Of a stretch of DNA of 64,000 nucleotides, positions 33,454 through 41,142 are shown piece after piece. The DNA is from Flavobacterium gelatinilyticum (GTDB taxonomy: Bacteria; Bacteroidota; Bacteroidia; Flavobacteriales; Flavobacteriaceae), in the NCBI RefSeq assembly GCF_027111295.1, contig NZ_CP114287.1:124001-188000 (forward strand), read 5' to 3'. The position numbers and the translations under genes were made by a program. The stretch's first letter is position 1. Every line of letters starts with the position of its first letter. The notes beneath the pieces are model-generated. The model did no database searches, was not told the origin of the DNA, and saw nothing but the letters and a program-made list of their open reading frames with translations.

Positions 33454-34098
33454 TTAGGGATTGTTTTTAAGCCAGTCCAAACGTCTTTGGTCAGGGAGGT
33501 GCGTAATTTTAAAATCTTCAAAAGCAGCCGTAAACCCTTTGCCGTCTGGACTTGCTGCCATCATACCAACTTGTACGGTTTTAAATTCCGGAAAATAAAC
33601 GGTATTGGTCATAGTGTAATTTATGCCGTCTGTAGAATAGAAGATTTCTAATGCATCCAGTCTTCGTACCGCTTTCATCCAAATGTTTTTTGGCTTATCC
33701 TTAAGGCCCAGAACGCTCCATGAACTTGTGTTTATAGTATGCACCGTTGATATATTATATATTCCATCTACATATTCAATACCAGTTTTGACATAATTGT
33801 TTTCATCAATTCTAAGCATTAGACACACCTGATCGAATCTGGTTTTATATACACCGCTCATTTTTAAAATTACTTCAAATTCTCCGCTTCTTTCTGTATA
33901 ATAAAAAGGACCGTCGTATACTGTAAAACCATAGTGACTCTTATTCCAGTAATCAGATTGAGGAGTGACCTGCATAATAAGCTTGTTGTCTTTAATTTCC
34001 CACTCTTCCGGTTCATTTAACCAATGCATGGCATTTAGTTTTTGAGCACTAACTTTAAAAACATTAATACAGAGTACTATTAAGAAGATTTTTTTCAT
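33454..34098 (-). CDS. DUF1349 (concanavalin-like) exported protein
   Basis: A 214-residue protein with signal peptide MKKIFLIVLCINVFKVSAQ. The mature part is a single DUF1349 domain, a concanavalin A-like beta-sandwich once annotated as 'regulation of enolase protein 1'. Motifs include WLNEPEEWEIKDNKLIMQVT, DYWNKSHYGFTVYDGPFYY, FDQVCLMLRIDENNYVKTGI, ALEIFYSTDGINYTMTNTVY and VGMMAASPDGKGFTAAFEDF. In other bacteria such domains are associated with glycan binding or unusual enzymes, without an established activity for this subfamily. It is divergent from the LuxR-type gene at 34227, with a 128-bp gap that presumably holds both promoters. Confidence 0.88.
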   Translation of the reverse strand: MKKIFLIVLCINVFKVSAQKLNAMHWLNEPEEWEIKDNKLIMQVTPQSDYWNKSHYGFTVYDGPFYYTERSGEFEVILKMSGVYKTRFDQVCLMLRIDENNYVKTGIEYVDGIYNISTVHTINTSSWSVLGLKDKPKNIWMKAVRRLDALEIFYSTDGINYTMTNTVYFPEFKTVQVGMMAASPDGKGFTAAFEDFKITHLPDQRRLDWLKNNP

Positions 34099-34226
34099 TT
34101 TGCTGAGTTTAAATAATTATTGTACAAAGTAGACAAATTGATTTTTTTTCAGCAATAGTCATATATAACCATATTTAAAAGTGATATTTAGAATATTTTA
34201 GCAGAGAATGCACTCAAAAAACGATT

Positions 34227-34994
34227 ATGAATCCAATATCAAATTTAGAAGACCATTTTTTTTTAGAATCTGTAGACGGTCCGGAGAAACGTAAAGAGGC
34301 TTTAGAAGAAACTCTTTGCCAGCTTCAGGGGTATGTAAAGCTGGAACAGTCAGTGGCCGTATTATCTGATCTGGCAGATAATAAAAGCTATATTTTCGCA
34401 GGAGATTTTGGCAGCTTTTTTAAAATAAGCATTTCTGGTTATACCACAATTGATTCCATCTGGGAGGAAGATATTTACAAACGCATTCATCCTGATGATC
34501 TTTTTCAGAGACATCTTCTGGAATTGGAGTTTTTTAATTTTTTAAAAGAATTACCAACAGGAGAAAGATTGAATTACAGCACCAGATGCAGTTTAAGAGC
34601 ATTAAATTCTGAAAATGAATATCAGCAGATTCTGCATCGCAGTTTTTATCTTAAAAACAGTTCTAAAGGAGGTCTGTGGCTTGCAGTATGTCTATATAAT
34701 TACTTATTTGAAAAATCAGGAAGTGCAAACGGTATTCAAGGTATGATTGTCAATACAAAGACAGGAGAGGGCTTCTATGCTGATAATTATACAAACTGTA
34801 TAAATTTATTAACATTACGCGAGAAACAAATTCTGGAGCTCATAAGTCATGGACTAATAAGTAAAGAAATCGCCTGCAGACTGAATATCAGTATTAATAC
34901 TGTGAACAGACATCGACAGAATATTCTAGAAAAATTAAATGTTACCAATTCTATTGAGGCAGTCAGAACAGCAGAAGCGCTTCATCTCTTGTAA
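34227..34994 (+). CDS. LuxR-family transcriptional regulator with PAS-like N-terminus
   Basis: A 255-residue regulator. Residues ~75-175 resemble a PAS_3-type fold (IDSIWEEDIYKRIHPDDLFQ, then GLWLAVCLYNYLFE). The C-terminal LuxR/GerE HTH (~192-252) is clear: LTLREKQILELISHGLISKE, then LNISINTVNRHRQNILEKLN and a final IEAVRTAEALHLL. It has no receiver domain, so control is probably by the PAS region. It is divergent from the DUF1349 gene, which it may regulate; this is inference from arrangement only. Confidence 0.88.
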   Translation: MNPISNLEDHFFLESVDGPEKRKEALEETLCQLQGYVKLEQSVAVLSDLADNKSYIFAGDFGSFFKISISGYTTIDSIWEEDIYKRIHPDDLFQRHLLELEFFNFLKELPTGERLNYSTRCSLRALNSENEYQQILHRSFYLKNSSKGGLWLAVCLYNYLFEKSGSANGIQGMIVNTKTGEGFYADNYTNCINLLTLREKQILELISHGLISKEIACRLNISINTVNRHRQNILEKLNVTNSIEAVRTAEALHLL

Positions 34995-35018
34995 TTGGTA
35001 TTGTAACAGTTCAAATGT

Positions 35019-35618
35019 TTATTTTCCCTTTACTAATTTATAGGTGAACTCTGTTTTTTTATGAGTTAGGTCCCAGGTTGAGATTTCTTCAAGTACTTTT
35101 TCTTTATGTTTTTTGCTTATGTCCCGAAGTGCATTGCCTGCCGATTTTCTTACGTATTCACTATCGTGAGATTTATGCTGGCTGATTAGTTGTATTGCCG
35201 CCGTAGGATTTTCTGCAAAGTAAGGCCGGCTTGTCCAAATTCTAAGTCCTTCAATAACTGCTCGATTTAAGTTTGGATTTTTGTCATCCAGCCATTTTTT
35301 AATCATTGGCAGACTTTTTTCATAGCCGATAATTTTGCAGTAATGATCGAATGCCTTTGCCAGCATTTCCTGTACCCGCCAATTTTTGTCCTTCGAAACT
35401 TTTATTTCAAGCAGTTCCAGAGCTGCGGGATTCTCGGTCGAAAGCTGTCCTAAAAGATAAACAGCCAGCATTCTAACCTGATAAGCGTCATCAGATAAAA
35501 AAATCACTGCGAGATCAAAAGGATTTTTCGTTTTGTCTGCTAAAATACTGTCGCCTGCTTCAATAATATGCTTAAAACCATGTTCAATATTCTTGATGCT
35601 AGTAAGGAGTTTATCCAT
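35019..35618 (-). CDS. HEAT-repeat DNA alkylation repair-like protein
   Basis: A 199-residue all-helical protein. It contains DNA-alkylation-repair / HEAT-type repeats with the pattern D-x-x-x-x-V-R-x-x-A: DAYQVRMLAVYLLGQLS (~45-65), KDKNWRVQEMLAKAFDHYC (~80-98), NLNRAVIEGLRIWTSRPYF (~115-135) and HDSEYVRKSAGNALRDISKK (~150-170). In AlkD-family glycosylases a Trp/Asp/Arg set in the concave face excises alkylated bases. Here Trp (NWRVQE), Arg (NRAVIEG) and Trp (IWTSRP) are candidates, but I cannot confirm the catalytic set. Could instead be a DNA- or protein-binding HEAT protein. Single gene, convergent with the LuxR gene. Confidence 0.75.
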   Translation of the reverse strand: MDKLLTSIKNIEHGFKHIIEAGDSILADKTKNPFDLAVIFLSDDAYQVRMLAVYLLGQLSTENPAALELLEIKVSKDKNWRVQEMLAKAFDHYCKIIGYEKSLPMIKKWLDDKNPNLNRAVIEGLRIWTSRPYFAENPTAAIQLISQHKSHDSEYVRKSAGNALRDISKKHKEKVLEEISTWDLTHKKTEFTYKLVKGK

Positions 35619-35695
35619 TTGTACTGGTGGTTATTTAGTTAGCTCACGTAAAATTACACAAATTCGAACCAAATAATTTTAAGAATATTTTATAA

Positions 35696-35733
35696 AATTA
35701 AATTGTGCGCAATTTAATTGTTTTGTATTTTTG
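35696..35733 (+). promoter_or_regulatory. OhrR-type operator overlapping promoter of peroxide-stress operon
   Basis: A perfect 10-bp inverted repeat, AATTAAATTG (35696-35705) and CAATTTAATT (35710-35719), separated by TGCG. Directly downstream is TATTTTTG (35726-35733), an exact TAnnTTTG -7 box, and the TTG inside the left arm is about 20 bp before it, as expected for the -33 element. OhrR operators in other bacteria contain CAATT/AATTG halves. OhrR bound here would block RNA polymerase. The next gene starts at 35796. Confidence 0.75.
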
Positions 35734-35795
35734 CAAAGTGATTTTGATTCAAGAAAATTTAAGATTCAAAATTTTAATTTATAAAATACTAAACT

Positions 35796-36428
35796 ATGTC
35801 ATTACTAGAAGATTTAAACTGGAGACATGCCGTAAAGGCATATGACTCAACAAAAAAAGTGTCAGAACAAGATATAAATAAAATTTTAGAAGCGGCAAGA
35901 TTAGCCCCGACTTCATCCGGCTTACAGCCTTTTCGAGTGATTCTGGTAGAAAATCAGGAACTGAAAGAGAAGATGGTAAAAGGAGCATTAAATCCGGAAG
36001 TCATGAGAGATTGTTCTCATGTATTGGTTTTTGCTGCTTGGGACAGCTATTCTAATGAGAAAATCGATAAAGTTTATGATCATCACACTGATGTTAGAGA
36101 ATTACCAAGAGGTCGTTTCAGCAGTTATACTGATCAGATTAAGCAAATCTACGGAGCTCAGACTCCTGAACAGCATTTTGCACACACAGCAAGACAATCT
36201 TACATTGCATTAGGCCTGGCAATGGCTCAGGCAGCCGAACTAAAGGTTGATTCTACTCCGGCTGAAGGTTTCAGTAATGAAGTGGTAGATGAGATTTTAG
36301 GACTTAGAGAATTAGGCTTAAAAAGTGTTACGCTTTTATATCTGGGTTATAGAGACACCGAAAATGACTGGTTGTCTCATATGAAAAAAGTAAGGATTCC
36401 TATGGAGGAATTTATTATTAGAAAATAA
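35796..36428 (+). CDS. NAD(P)H-dependent nitroreductase family protein
   Basis: A 210-residue FMN-dependent flavoenzyme of the NfsB/nitroreductase family, cytoplasmic. Start ATG follows an A-rich leader (SLLEDLNWRHAVKAYDSTKK). Family signatures: WRHAVKAYD at residues ~9-17, ARLAPTSSGLQPFRVILV (~32-49, FMN contacts), ARQSYIALGLAMAQAAELK (~130) and the GFSNEVVDEILGL plus LGYRDTEND ends. It is the first gene of a run with ohrR and ohr (28 bp and 1 bp gaps) and lies behind an OhrR-like operator, so it is probably induced by organic hydroperoxides; its natural substrate is not known. Some family members reduce quinones or nitro compounds. Confidence 0.93.
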   Translation: MSLLEDLNWRHAVKAYDSTKKVSEQDINKILEAARLAPTSSGLQPFRVILVENQELKEKMVKGALNPEVMRDCSHVLVFAAWDSYSNEKIDKVYDHHTDVRELPRGRFSSYTDQIKQIYGAQTPEQHFAHTARQSYIALGLAMAQAAELKVDSTPAEGFSNEVVDEILGLRELGLKSVTLLYLGYRDTENDWLSHMKKVRIPMEEFIIRK

Positions 36429-36456
36429 TTTTTATTCAATTTTTTGTCATCCAATT

Positions 36457-36891
36457 ATGGAAAATCACCAACCGCTCCAATTAGGAAATCAGCTTTGCTT
36501 TCCAATTTATGTTATGGCAAAGGAAATTATCGGTTTGTACCGGCCATTTCTTGATGAACTTGATATTACATACTCGCAGTATCTTGTAATGATGGTGCTT
36601 TGGGAGAAAGATGGATTGACTGTAAATCAGGTTGGCGAAAAACTGTATCTGGACAGCGGTACCTTGACACCGCTTTTGAAAAGACTCGAAGTTAAGGGTT
36701 TCATTATCAGAAGAAGAAAAAAAGAAGATGAAAGAGCAGTTGAAGTTTTTTTATCTGATGAGGGAAGAAATTTGCAGCAAAAAGCATGTGAAATTCCCTT
36801 AAAAATGCAGGAGAAACTAAATCTCACAACAGAAGATCTATTTGAACTCAAAGAAACAGTCCAGAAAATTTTAAATAAAATTCAAAAATAA
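36457..36891 (+). CDS. ohrR: MarR-family organic hydroperoxide sensor OhrR
   Basis: A 144-residue MarR-type repressor. The conserved redox cysteine of OhrR is at Cys14 (QLGNQLCFPIYV), the usual position for the N-terminal sensor Cys. Winged helix (~30-105): ITYSQYLVMMVLWEKDGLTV, VGEKLYLDSGTLTPLLKRLE and EERAVEVFLS-like wing (here DERAVEVFLS). Oxidation of Cys14 by organic peroxides releases OhrR from DNA. No second resolving Cys is obvious (one more at Cys109), so it may be a one-Cys type. It overlaps functionally with ohr, whose start is 1 bp downstream, and with the operator at 35696-35719. Confidence 0.92.
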   Translation: MENHQPLQLGNQLCFPIYVMAKEIIGLYRPFLDELDITYSQYLVMMVLWEKDGLTVNQVGEKLYLDSGTLTPLLKRLEVKGFIIRRRKKEDERAVEVFLSDEGRNLQQKACEIPLKMQEKLNLTTEDLFELKETVQKILNKIQK

Positions 36892-36892
36892 A

Positions 36893-37315
36893 ATGAAAAT
36901 ACTATATACAACCGGCGTTACTGCAAAAGGCGGTAGAAACGGACAAGTAAAAAGCGATAACGGAATTTTGAATCTTGAGGTAAGAATGCCTAAAGCTTTA
37001 GGCGGAGCCAATGATGATTTTACCAACCCGGAAATGCTTTTCGCGGCAGGATATTCGGCGTGCTTTGACAGTGCACTGAATCGTGTTATTACTTTGTCAA
37101 AAACTCAAACAGGTGAAACTTCAGTAGATGCAAAAGTAAGTATCGGACAGAACGAAGACGGCGGCTTTGGTCTGGCAGTAGAACTGAACGTAAATATTCC
37201 TGGAGTTTCTATTGAAGAAGCACAGCAATTAGCAGAAAAGGCTCATCAGATTTGTCCTTATTCAAATGCGACTCGATCTAATATTGAAGTTAAGCTTTCG
37301 GTGACCAATAACTAA
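36893..37315 (+). CDS. ohr: Organic hydroperoxide resistance protein Ohr
   Basis: A 140-residue OsmC/Ohr-family thiol peroxidase that reduces organic hydroperoxides. The two catalytic cysteines are present in their family contexts: Cys57 in FAAGYSACFDSAL and Cys121 in HQICPYSNATRSN. Other motifs: GVTAKGGRNGQVKSDNG, then GGANDDFTNPEMLFAAGYSA. Dithiol (lipoyl or other) reductants regenerate it. Length matches the family. It immediately follows ohrR and is under the same operator, forming a self-contained peroxide-stress operon; a strong terminator follows. Confidence 0.96.
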   Translation: MKILYTTGVTAKGGRNGQVKSDNGILNLEVRMPKALGGANDDFTNPEMLFAAGYSACFDSALNRVITLSKTQTGETSVDAKVSIGQNEDGGFGLAVELNVNIPGVSIEEAQQLAEKAHQICPYSNATRSNIEVKLSVTNN

Positions 37316-37340
37316 GATTAATTTCTTTAAATTTTATTAT

Positions 37341-37375
37341 AAAAATCTGCTTCAATCGAGGCAGATTTTTTTATT
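37341..37375 (+). terminator. Terminator after ohr
   Basis: AAAAATCTGC (37341-37350) and GCAGATTTTT (37361-37370) form a perfect 10-bp stem with a 10-nt loop, followed by more T. Confidence 0.9.
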
Positions 37376-37400
37376 TCATTTGAATTAGAAATTTGGTAAT

Positions 37401-37434
37401 AAAAAAAGCTTGAGATTTCTCTGAAGCTTTTTTA
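37401..37434 (-). terminator. Terminator for the SDR gene
   Basis: AAAAAAGCTT (37402-37411) and AAGCTTTTTT (37424-37433) form a perfect stem with a 12-nt loop just past the SDR stop; the A-run gives a T-run on the reverse strand. Confidence 0.8.
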
Positions 37435-37459
37435 GAATGTTTAAAACCCAAAGAGGATT

Positions 37460-38164
37460 TTATTTAGTTTTTGTCGGACGGACTTCTATTTTGCTTGGCA
37501 GCACATTAGGATTCATCTTTAAGAGATCTACAACCATTTGTCCGATATCCGAAGGCTGGATTTTCCATTTATCGTCTTCATTTGGCGTATGACCGTTAAA
37601 GTTTGAAGTAACTGAGCCGGGCATAATGGTAGTACATTTTACATCATAATTGCGCAGATCCAGCATGGCAGCCTGTGTAAAACCCACCAACCCGAATTTT
37701 GAAGCATTGTATCCGGCGCCGTTGGCAAAGAAATTGGCTCCGGCAAGCGATGCAATAGATATGTAATAACCTTTATTCTCTTTGAGTTGTCCACTGGCTG
37801 CTTTAAGCGTATGGAAAGCTCCTGTAAGATTGGTATCAATCATCGCGTTCCAGTCCTCGAGGGACATTTGGTCTATGGGGGCAAATTTACCAATTCCTGC
37901 ATTTGCAATGACAATATCGAGTTTTCCAAATTCTGATACAATCTTTTCAACGGCTTTAAACTCGTCATCAAAGTTTCTTACATCCGACTGCAGCACAAGT
38001 ACGTTCTGGTTTCCTAATGCCTGCTGTGCCTGTTTAAGTGCCTCTGTATCCCTTCCCGAAATTGCAGCTTTTACACCATTTTTCACTAAAGCTTCTGCAA
38101 TCCCAAAACCTATGCCTTTCGATGCTCCGGTTATATAGGCTACTTTATTTTCTATGTTCTGCAT
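37460..38164 (-). CDS. Short-chain dehydrogenase/reductase
   Basis: A 234-residue classical SDR enzyme, cytoplasmic. Cofactor motif TGASKGIGFGIAEALV (~13-28), NAG region VIANAGIGKFAP (~85-97), catalytic Asn/Ser context DTNLTGAFHTLKAASGQL and SIASLAG (~140), and the catalytic pair GYNASKFG (Tyr ~153, Lys ~157), followed by the P-G motif TIMPGSVTSNF. Sequence resembles 3-ketoacyl-ACP-reductase-like SDRs, but the substrate cannot be assigned. A GR-D after beta-strand 2 (AISGRDTEAL) suggests NADP preference. Single gene, convergent with ohr, with a possible operator in its upstream region (38190-38236). Confidence 0.93.
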   Translation of the reverse strand: MQNIENKVAYITGASKGIGFGIAEALVKNGVKAAISGRDTEALKQAQQALGNQNVLVLQSDVRNFDDEFKAVEKIVSEFGKLDIVIANAGIGKFAPIDQMSLEDWNAMIDTNLTGAFHTLKAASGQLKENKGYYISIASLAGANFFANGAGYNASKFGLVGFTQAAMLDLRNYDVKCTTIMPGSVTSNFNGHTPNEDDKWKIQPSDIGQMVVDLLKMNPNVLPSKIEVRPTKTK

Positions 38165-38189
38165 TTTTTATAAAATTTGTTTAAGTTTT

Positions 38190-38236
38190 TTTGTCTTTCC
38201 TAAGTGTAATGGTTTGTCTTTTCCTTAAAGACAAAC
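38190..38236. promoter_or_regulatory. Inverted and direct repeats upstream of SDR gene
   Basis: GTTTGTCTTT (38212-38221) and AAAGACAAAC (38227-38236) form a perfect 10-bp inverted repeat with a 5-nt spacer. A third partial copy, TTTGTCTTTCC, lies at 38190-38200. The set is 26-72 bp before the SDR start and looks like a repressor or activator operator, such as HxlR, TetR or MarR-type proteins use; no matching regulator gene is adjacent. Confidence 0.5.
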
Positions 38237-38455
38237 GATTTATAAAATTACGATAAATTACAGGATTTTTTCGAACCTTTTAGAATCGATAACAAATACT
38301 TAAGAATCAACTATCAGCAGAGGCAAAATTCAAAAGGCTGATGAGTTGTGTTTCCATCTGATATGTAAAGTGGCTAAAAGCCTCAGATTTTTGTAAAGAA
38401 AAGGTATTTTCTGCATTGCTTTTTTATTATATTTAAAGTATCAAATTTAATAATC

Positions 38456-38878
38456 ATGATAAAATTTTTCGTTTCCGCTGTGCTGTTAAGCACTACTTTA
38501 GGATTAGCACAGAGCTCAAATCTCACTATCAGCATTTCTAGTTTAAAAGATAACACAGGAATCGTAATTGCAGAGTTGTATAATACTAAAGAAAGTTTCC
38601 TTAAAAAAACATACAAAACAAGTTCATCTGCAATAAAATCAAACACTGCTTTGGTTACTTTCGCAGGGCTTCCAAGTGGAGAATATACAGTTCTTGTCTA
38701 TCAGGACAGGAATAGTAATGGTAAGCTTGACAAGTATTTTATAGGAATGCCGAAAGAGCCGGTAGCCTGCTCTAATAATGCCAAAGGGTTTATGGGGCCT
38801 CCTAAATATGAAGATGCAAAATTTATTGTAGGTTCAGAGGATTTAAAAATTAATATCAAGATGAGTACTTCTCATTAA
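38456..38878 (+). CDS. DUF2141 secreted protein
   Basis: A 140-residue exported protein: signal MIKFFVSAVLLSTTLGLAQ, then a DUF2141 domain. Diagnostic pieces: NTGIVIAELYNTKESFLKK, the GLPSGEYTVLVYQDRNSNGK core with the D-x-N-x-N-G-K-L-D turn (possible metal site), FIGMPKEPVACSNNAKGFMG, and the end GSEDLKINIKM. Such proteins are common in Flavobacteriia with no known activity; the beta-sandwich with a Ca-binding-like loop suggests a binding role outside the cell. Single gene ending at a strong terminator. Confidence 0.88.
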   Translation: MIKFFVSAVLLSTTLGLAQSSNLTISISSLKDNTGIVIAELYNTKESFLKKTYKTSSSAIKSNTALVTFAGLPSGEYTVLVYQDRNSNGKLDKYFIGMPKEPVACSNNAKGFMGPPKYEDAKFIVGSEDLKINIKMSTSH

Positions 38879-38990
38879 AAATAAAAAAGCATCTGTCTAA
38901 CGATAAAAACCGACGGCGTTTCGTATTAAATGGTTTTATAGAATAAGACAGAAACGAATTAAAAGAATATAAAAATGTAAATATTGACTT

Positions 38991-39025
38991 AAATAAGAGG
39001 CGGCCTGATCGCCTCTTATTTTTTT
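38991..39025 (+). terminator. Terminator after DUF2141 gene
   Basis: AAATAAGAGGCG (38991-39002) pairs with CGCCTCTTATTT (39010-39021) around a 7-nt loop, followed by a T-run. The 112 bp between the stop codon and this stem are AT-rich and apparently a 3' untranslated region. Confidence 0.92.
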
Positions 39026-39568
39026 AGCCTTTTCACAAGCTCTCAGATGTTTTAGTCGTGCAGCGTTGTAAAAAGTAATCGTATTGGTTAAGAATTGTGA
39101 AAGGTAAGTTTAAAATCTAATGATAAAATTTACTTTTAATGGAACAATAAAACTATTTAAGGTTCAGTAAATTAATTGATTACAAAAATGAGACTAAATT
39201 TTTTCTCCAGTTTTTTGGTTATTTATCCTTTTCTAAGATCTATATGAGAAAAATCATAAACAGGTTAAGAATGTCTTAGTAATATTGTTACTTATAAAAC
39301 AGCAGATTAAAATTTGTTTCAAAAAAATGATCTGCTGTTAATGTTTTGGGCTTAAAAGAATCTCAAAAAAATCAGAAATTCTGAATACATTATTTTTTGA
39401 AATGCAAGACAATCAAACATTTCAAATTCAATAAAGAAAAGGTATTTCGCCAGGCTTAGAAGACAAATTAGTGAGTAGAAATTTAGAATGATTTTCTCTT
39501 TAAGATGCAGTTATTCTTTGATTTTTATGAGACTTTACAAAAAAGATTAAATAATAATAACAAAGAAA
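39026..39568. other. AT-rich gap without recognisable gene
   Basis: About 540 bp with only very short ORFs (longest forward one near 39188, about 19 codons). I see no hairpin with a T-run, no RNA gene and no strong repeat. It presumably contains the promoter of the HemG-like gene. Confidence 0.4.
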
Positions 39569-40096
39569 ATGCAGAAAAGAACCATTATCATCTATTCTTC
39601 GGTAGATGGCCAGACAAAGAAAATTTGTCAATTTATAAAAGAAGTTTTAACAGACAATAACCATTATGCAGATTTGTTTTCAATTTCTAATTTCAAGGAA
39701 GAATTTAAATCGTATGATAAAATAGTTATTGCTTCAAGTGTCAGATATGGGAAGCACAATGAGGAAATTGAGAAATTTATTGGGGAAAATTATGAATTTT
39801 TGAATTCAAAAAAAGCAGCTTTTATATCTGTTAATTTGGTTGCACGTAAAACTGAGAAAAATACAGCCGAAACCAATCCGTACGTAATAAAATTTTTAAA
39901 TAGTATCGAATGGAAACCCTATAAAGTAGCTGTATTTGCAGGGACATTAAATTATAAGCTTTATACTCTTAAGGATAGAATTTTAATAAAACTAATTATG
40001 CTGATGACAAAAGGACCAACCTCTTCAAAAGCAGTATTAGAATACACAGATTGGAATAAAGTAGAGGAGTTTGCAGAAGAATTTGTTAGAATCTAA
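39569..40096 (+). CDS. hemG: HemG-like flavodoxin (protoporphyrinogen IX dehydrogenase type)
   Basis: A 175-residue flavodoxin-fold protein matching the E. coli HemG layout closely: IIIYSSVDGQTKKICQFIKE (FMN phosphate loop, S-S-x-D-G-Q-T-K), DKIVIASSVRYGKHNEEIEK, FISVNLVARKTEKNTAETNP, the long insertion loop WKPYKVAVFAGTLNYKLYTL, KDRILIKLIMLMTKGPTSS and VLEYTDWNKVEEFAEEFVRI. HemG uses menaquinone to oxidise protoporphyrinogen IX in haem synthesis at the inner membrane; Bacteroidota respire with menaquinone, so this fits. The basic, amphipathic ILIKLIMLM helix may touch the membrane. It is not in an operon with other haem genes here, and a general flavodoxin-like quinone reductase remains possible. 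Confidence 0.85.
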   Translation: MQKRTIIIYSSVDGQTKKICQFIKEVLTDNNHYADLFSISNFKEEFKSYDKIVIASSVRYGKHNEEIEKFIGENYEFLNSKKAAFISVNLVARKTEKNTAETNPYVIKFLNSIEWKPYKVAVFAGTLNYKLYTLKDRILIKLIMLMTKGPTSSKAVLEYTDWNKVEEFAEEFVRI

Positions 40097-40260
40097 AAAA
40101 ATGGGAATATTATACCGATGACTTATATAATCTGTAATATAAAAAGGTGAGATTTTCATCACCATTACCTTGTAAAGCGCAATTAAAAATTGATTTGTTT
40201 CGTTTGTTGTTTTACCGCGTTACAGAAATTTGTATTATAAAAATATTGAATTATTTCAGC

Positions 40261-40848
40261 TTAATTTTTGCGAAGATGGGGTAAATGATTTTCATTTTGC
40301 AGGTGCAGAAACGTATTTTGAAGCTTAAGACCTGAAAGGTTAACAGGACTGAAATGCAGCCTTTTTAGAAATGTCATCACAGAGATTTTTGACGGATGAT
40401 GGTCTGCGATTAAAAATACTTCATCTTTGTTTTTATTATCGGCAGTATTAGCCGCAGTTATTTTTACAGGATTAAATAATTTTACCACATGCGCTTTTGG
40501 AAGCAGTGACGCTGTTATAGGGTAGGTAAATGAACTATAGATTCCCGACAGCAGTGTTTTGGGATTAAACAAAAGGCCGCTGGTATGAATAATGATCTTT
40601 CCTGTCATATCGGGCATATCTGCGATTATCTTTTCTAAATCATCCTTTGCTGCAAAAAGAATTATTATATCTGTATTTGAGGCCTCAGTCAGCAGCCCCA
40701 GTTTTGCGGCAGAACCCATTTTGCAGACAGCTTCTTTTATCAGATTATTGCCTCTTGGGTTATGTAATATAACTTCGATTCCTTCCGCGACTGCTCTTTG
40801 TGCGAGTTCCATGCTGAGACTTCCAATGCCGATAATACCTATTTTCAT
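40261..40848 (-). CDS. Rossmann-fold NAD(P)-binding protein (F420/NADP reductase-like)
   Basis: A 195-residue protein whose N-terminal half is a dinucleotide-binding fold: KIGIIGIGSLSMELAQRAV (G-x-G-x-x-S variant), HNPRGNNL (strand 2 with N-x-R suggesting NADP), DIIILFAAKDDLEKII (~60-75) and GKIIIHTSGLLFNP (~85-100). It resembles NADPH-dependent F420 reductase and NAD-binding_10/coenzyme F420 types. The C-terminal part (VFLIADHHPSKISVMTFLKR, then LSGLKLQNTFLHLQNENHL) is short and not typical, so a full active site is not evident. Single reverse-strand gene, convergent with the hemG-like gene. Substrate unknown. Confidence 0.75.
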   Translation of the reverse strand: MKIGIIGIGSLSMELAQRAVAEGIEVILHNPRGNNLIKEAVCKMGSAAKLGLLTEASNTDIIILFAAKDDLEKIIADMPDMTGKIIIHTSGLLFNPKTLLSGIYSSFTYPITASLLPKAHVVKLFNPVKITAANTADNKNKDEVFLIADHHPSKISVMTFLKRLHFSPVNLSGLKLQNTFLHLQNENHLPHLRKN

Positions 40849-41091
40849 ACTGCAGATTTAATTATTATTCGTCTGTTATTTTTACAAAAACCTGTTTGTA
40901 ATACGTTGTAAAGGTAATATTCAATAGTCTGGTAATCTTTACGTATGTTAAAATTAAATAAAAATGATAGAACCCAAACACGTAATTTTACCTGTTTTGG
41001 GATTATAATAAATTGAAAATTTCTTTGTTTAATCAAACTACTATGTACTGTTATTTACGATATTTTTGAAGACTAGCAGACAATTCTAAAA

Positions 41092-41121
41092 GAAAAGCCC
41101 CAGATTTATCCGAAGCTTTTC
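41092..41121 (-). terminator. Terminator for first DUF1254 gene
   Basis: GAAAAGC (41092-41098) and GCTTTTC (41115-41121) form a 7-bp stem; on the reverse strand it is followed by TTTT. It lies 22 bp past the stop codon of the DUF1254 gene. Confidence 0.6.
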
Positions 41122-41142
41122 AATTATTTTCTCTAAAAATTA

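Noticed and set aside
40845..41036. 63-codon reverse ORF upstream of the Rossmann-fold gene
   Set aside because: Composition resembles translated AT-rich non-coding DNA; no motif.
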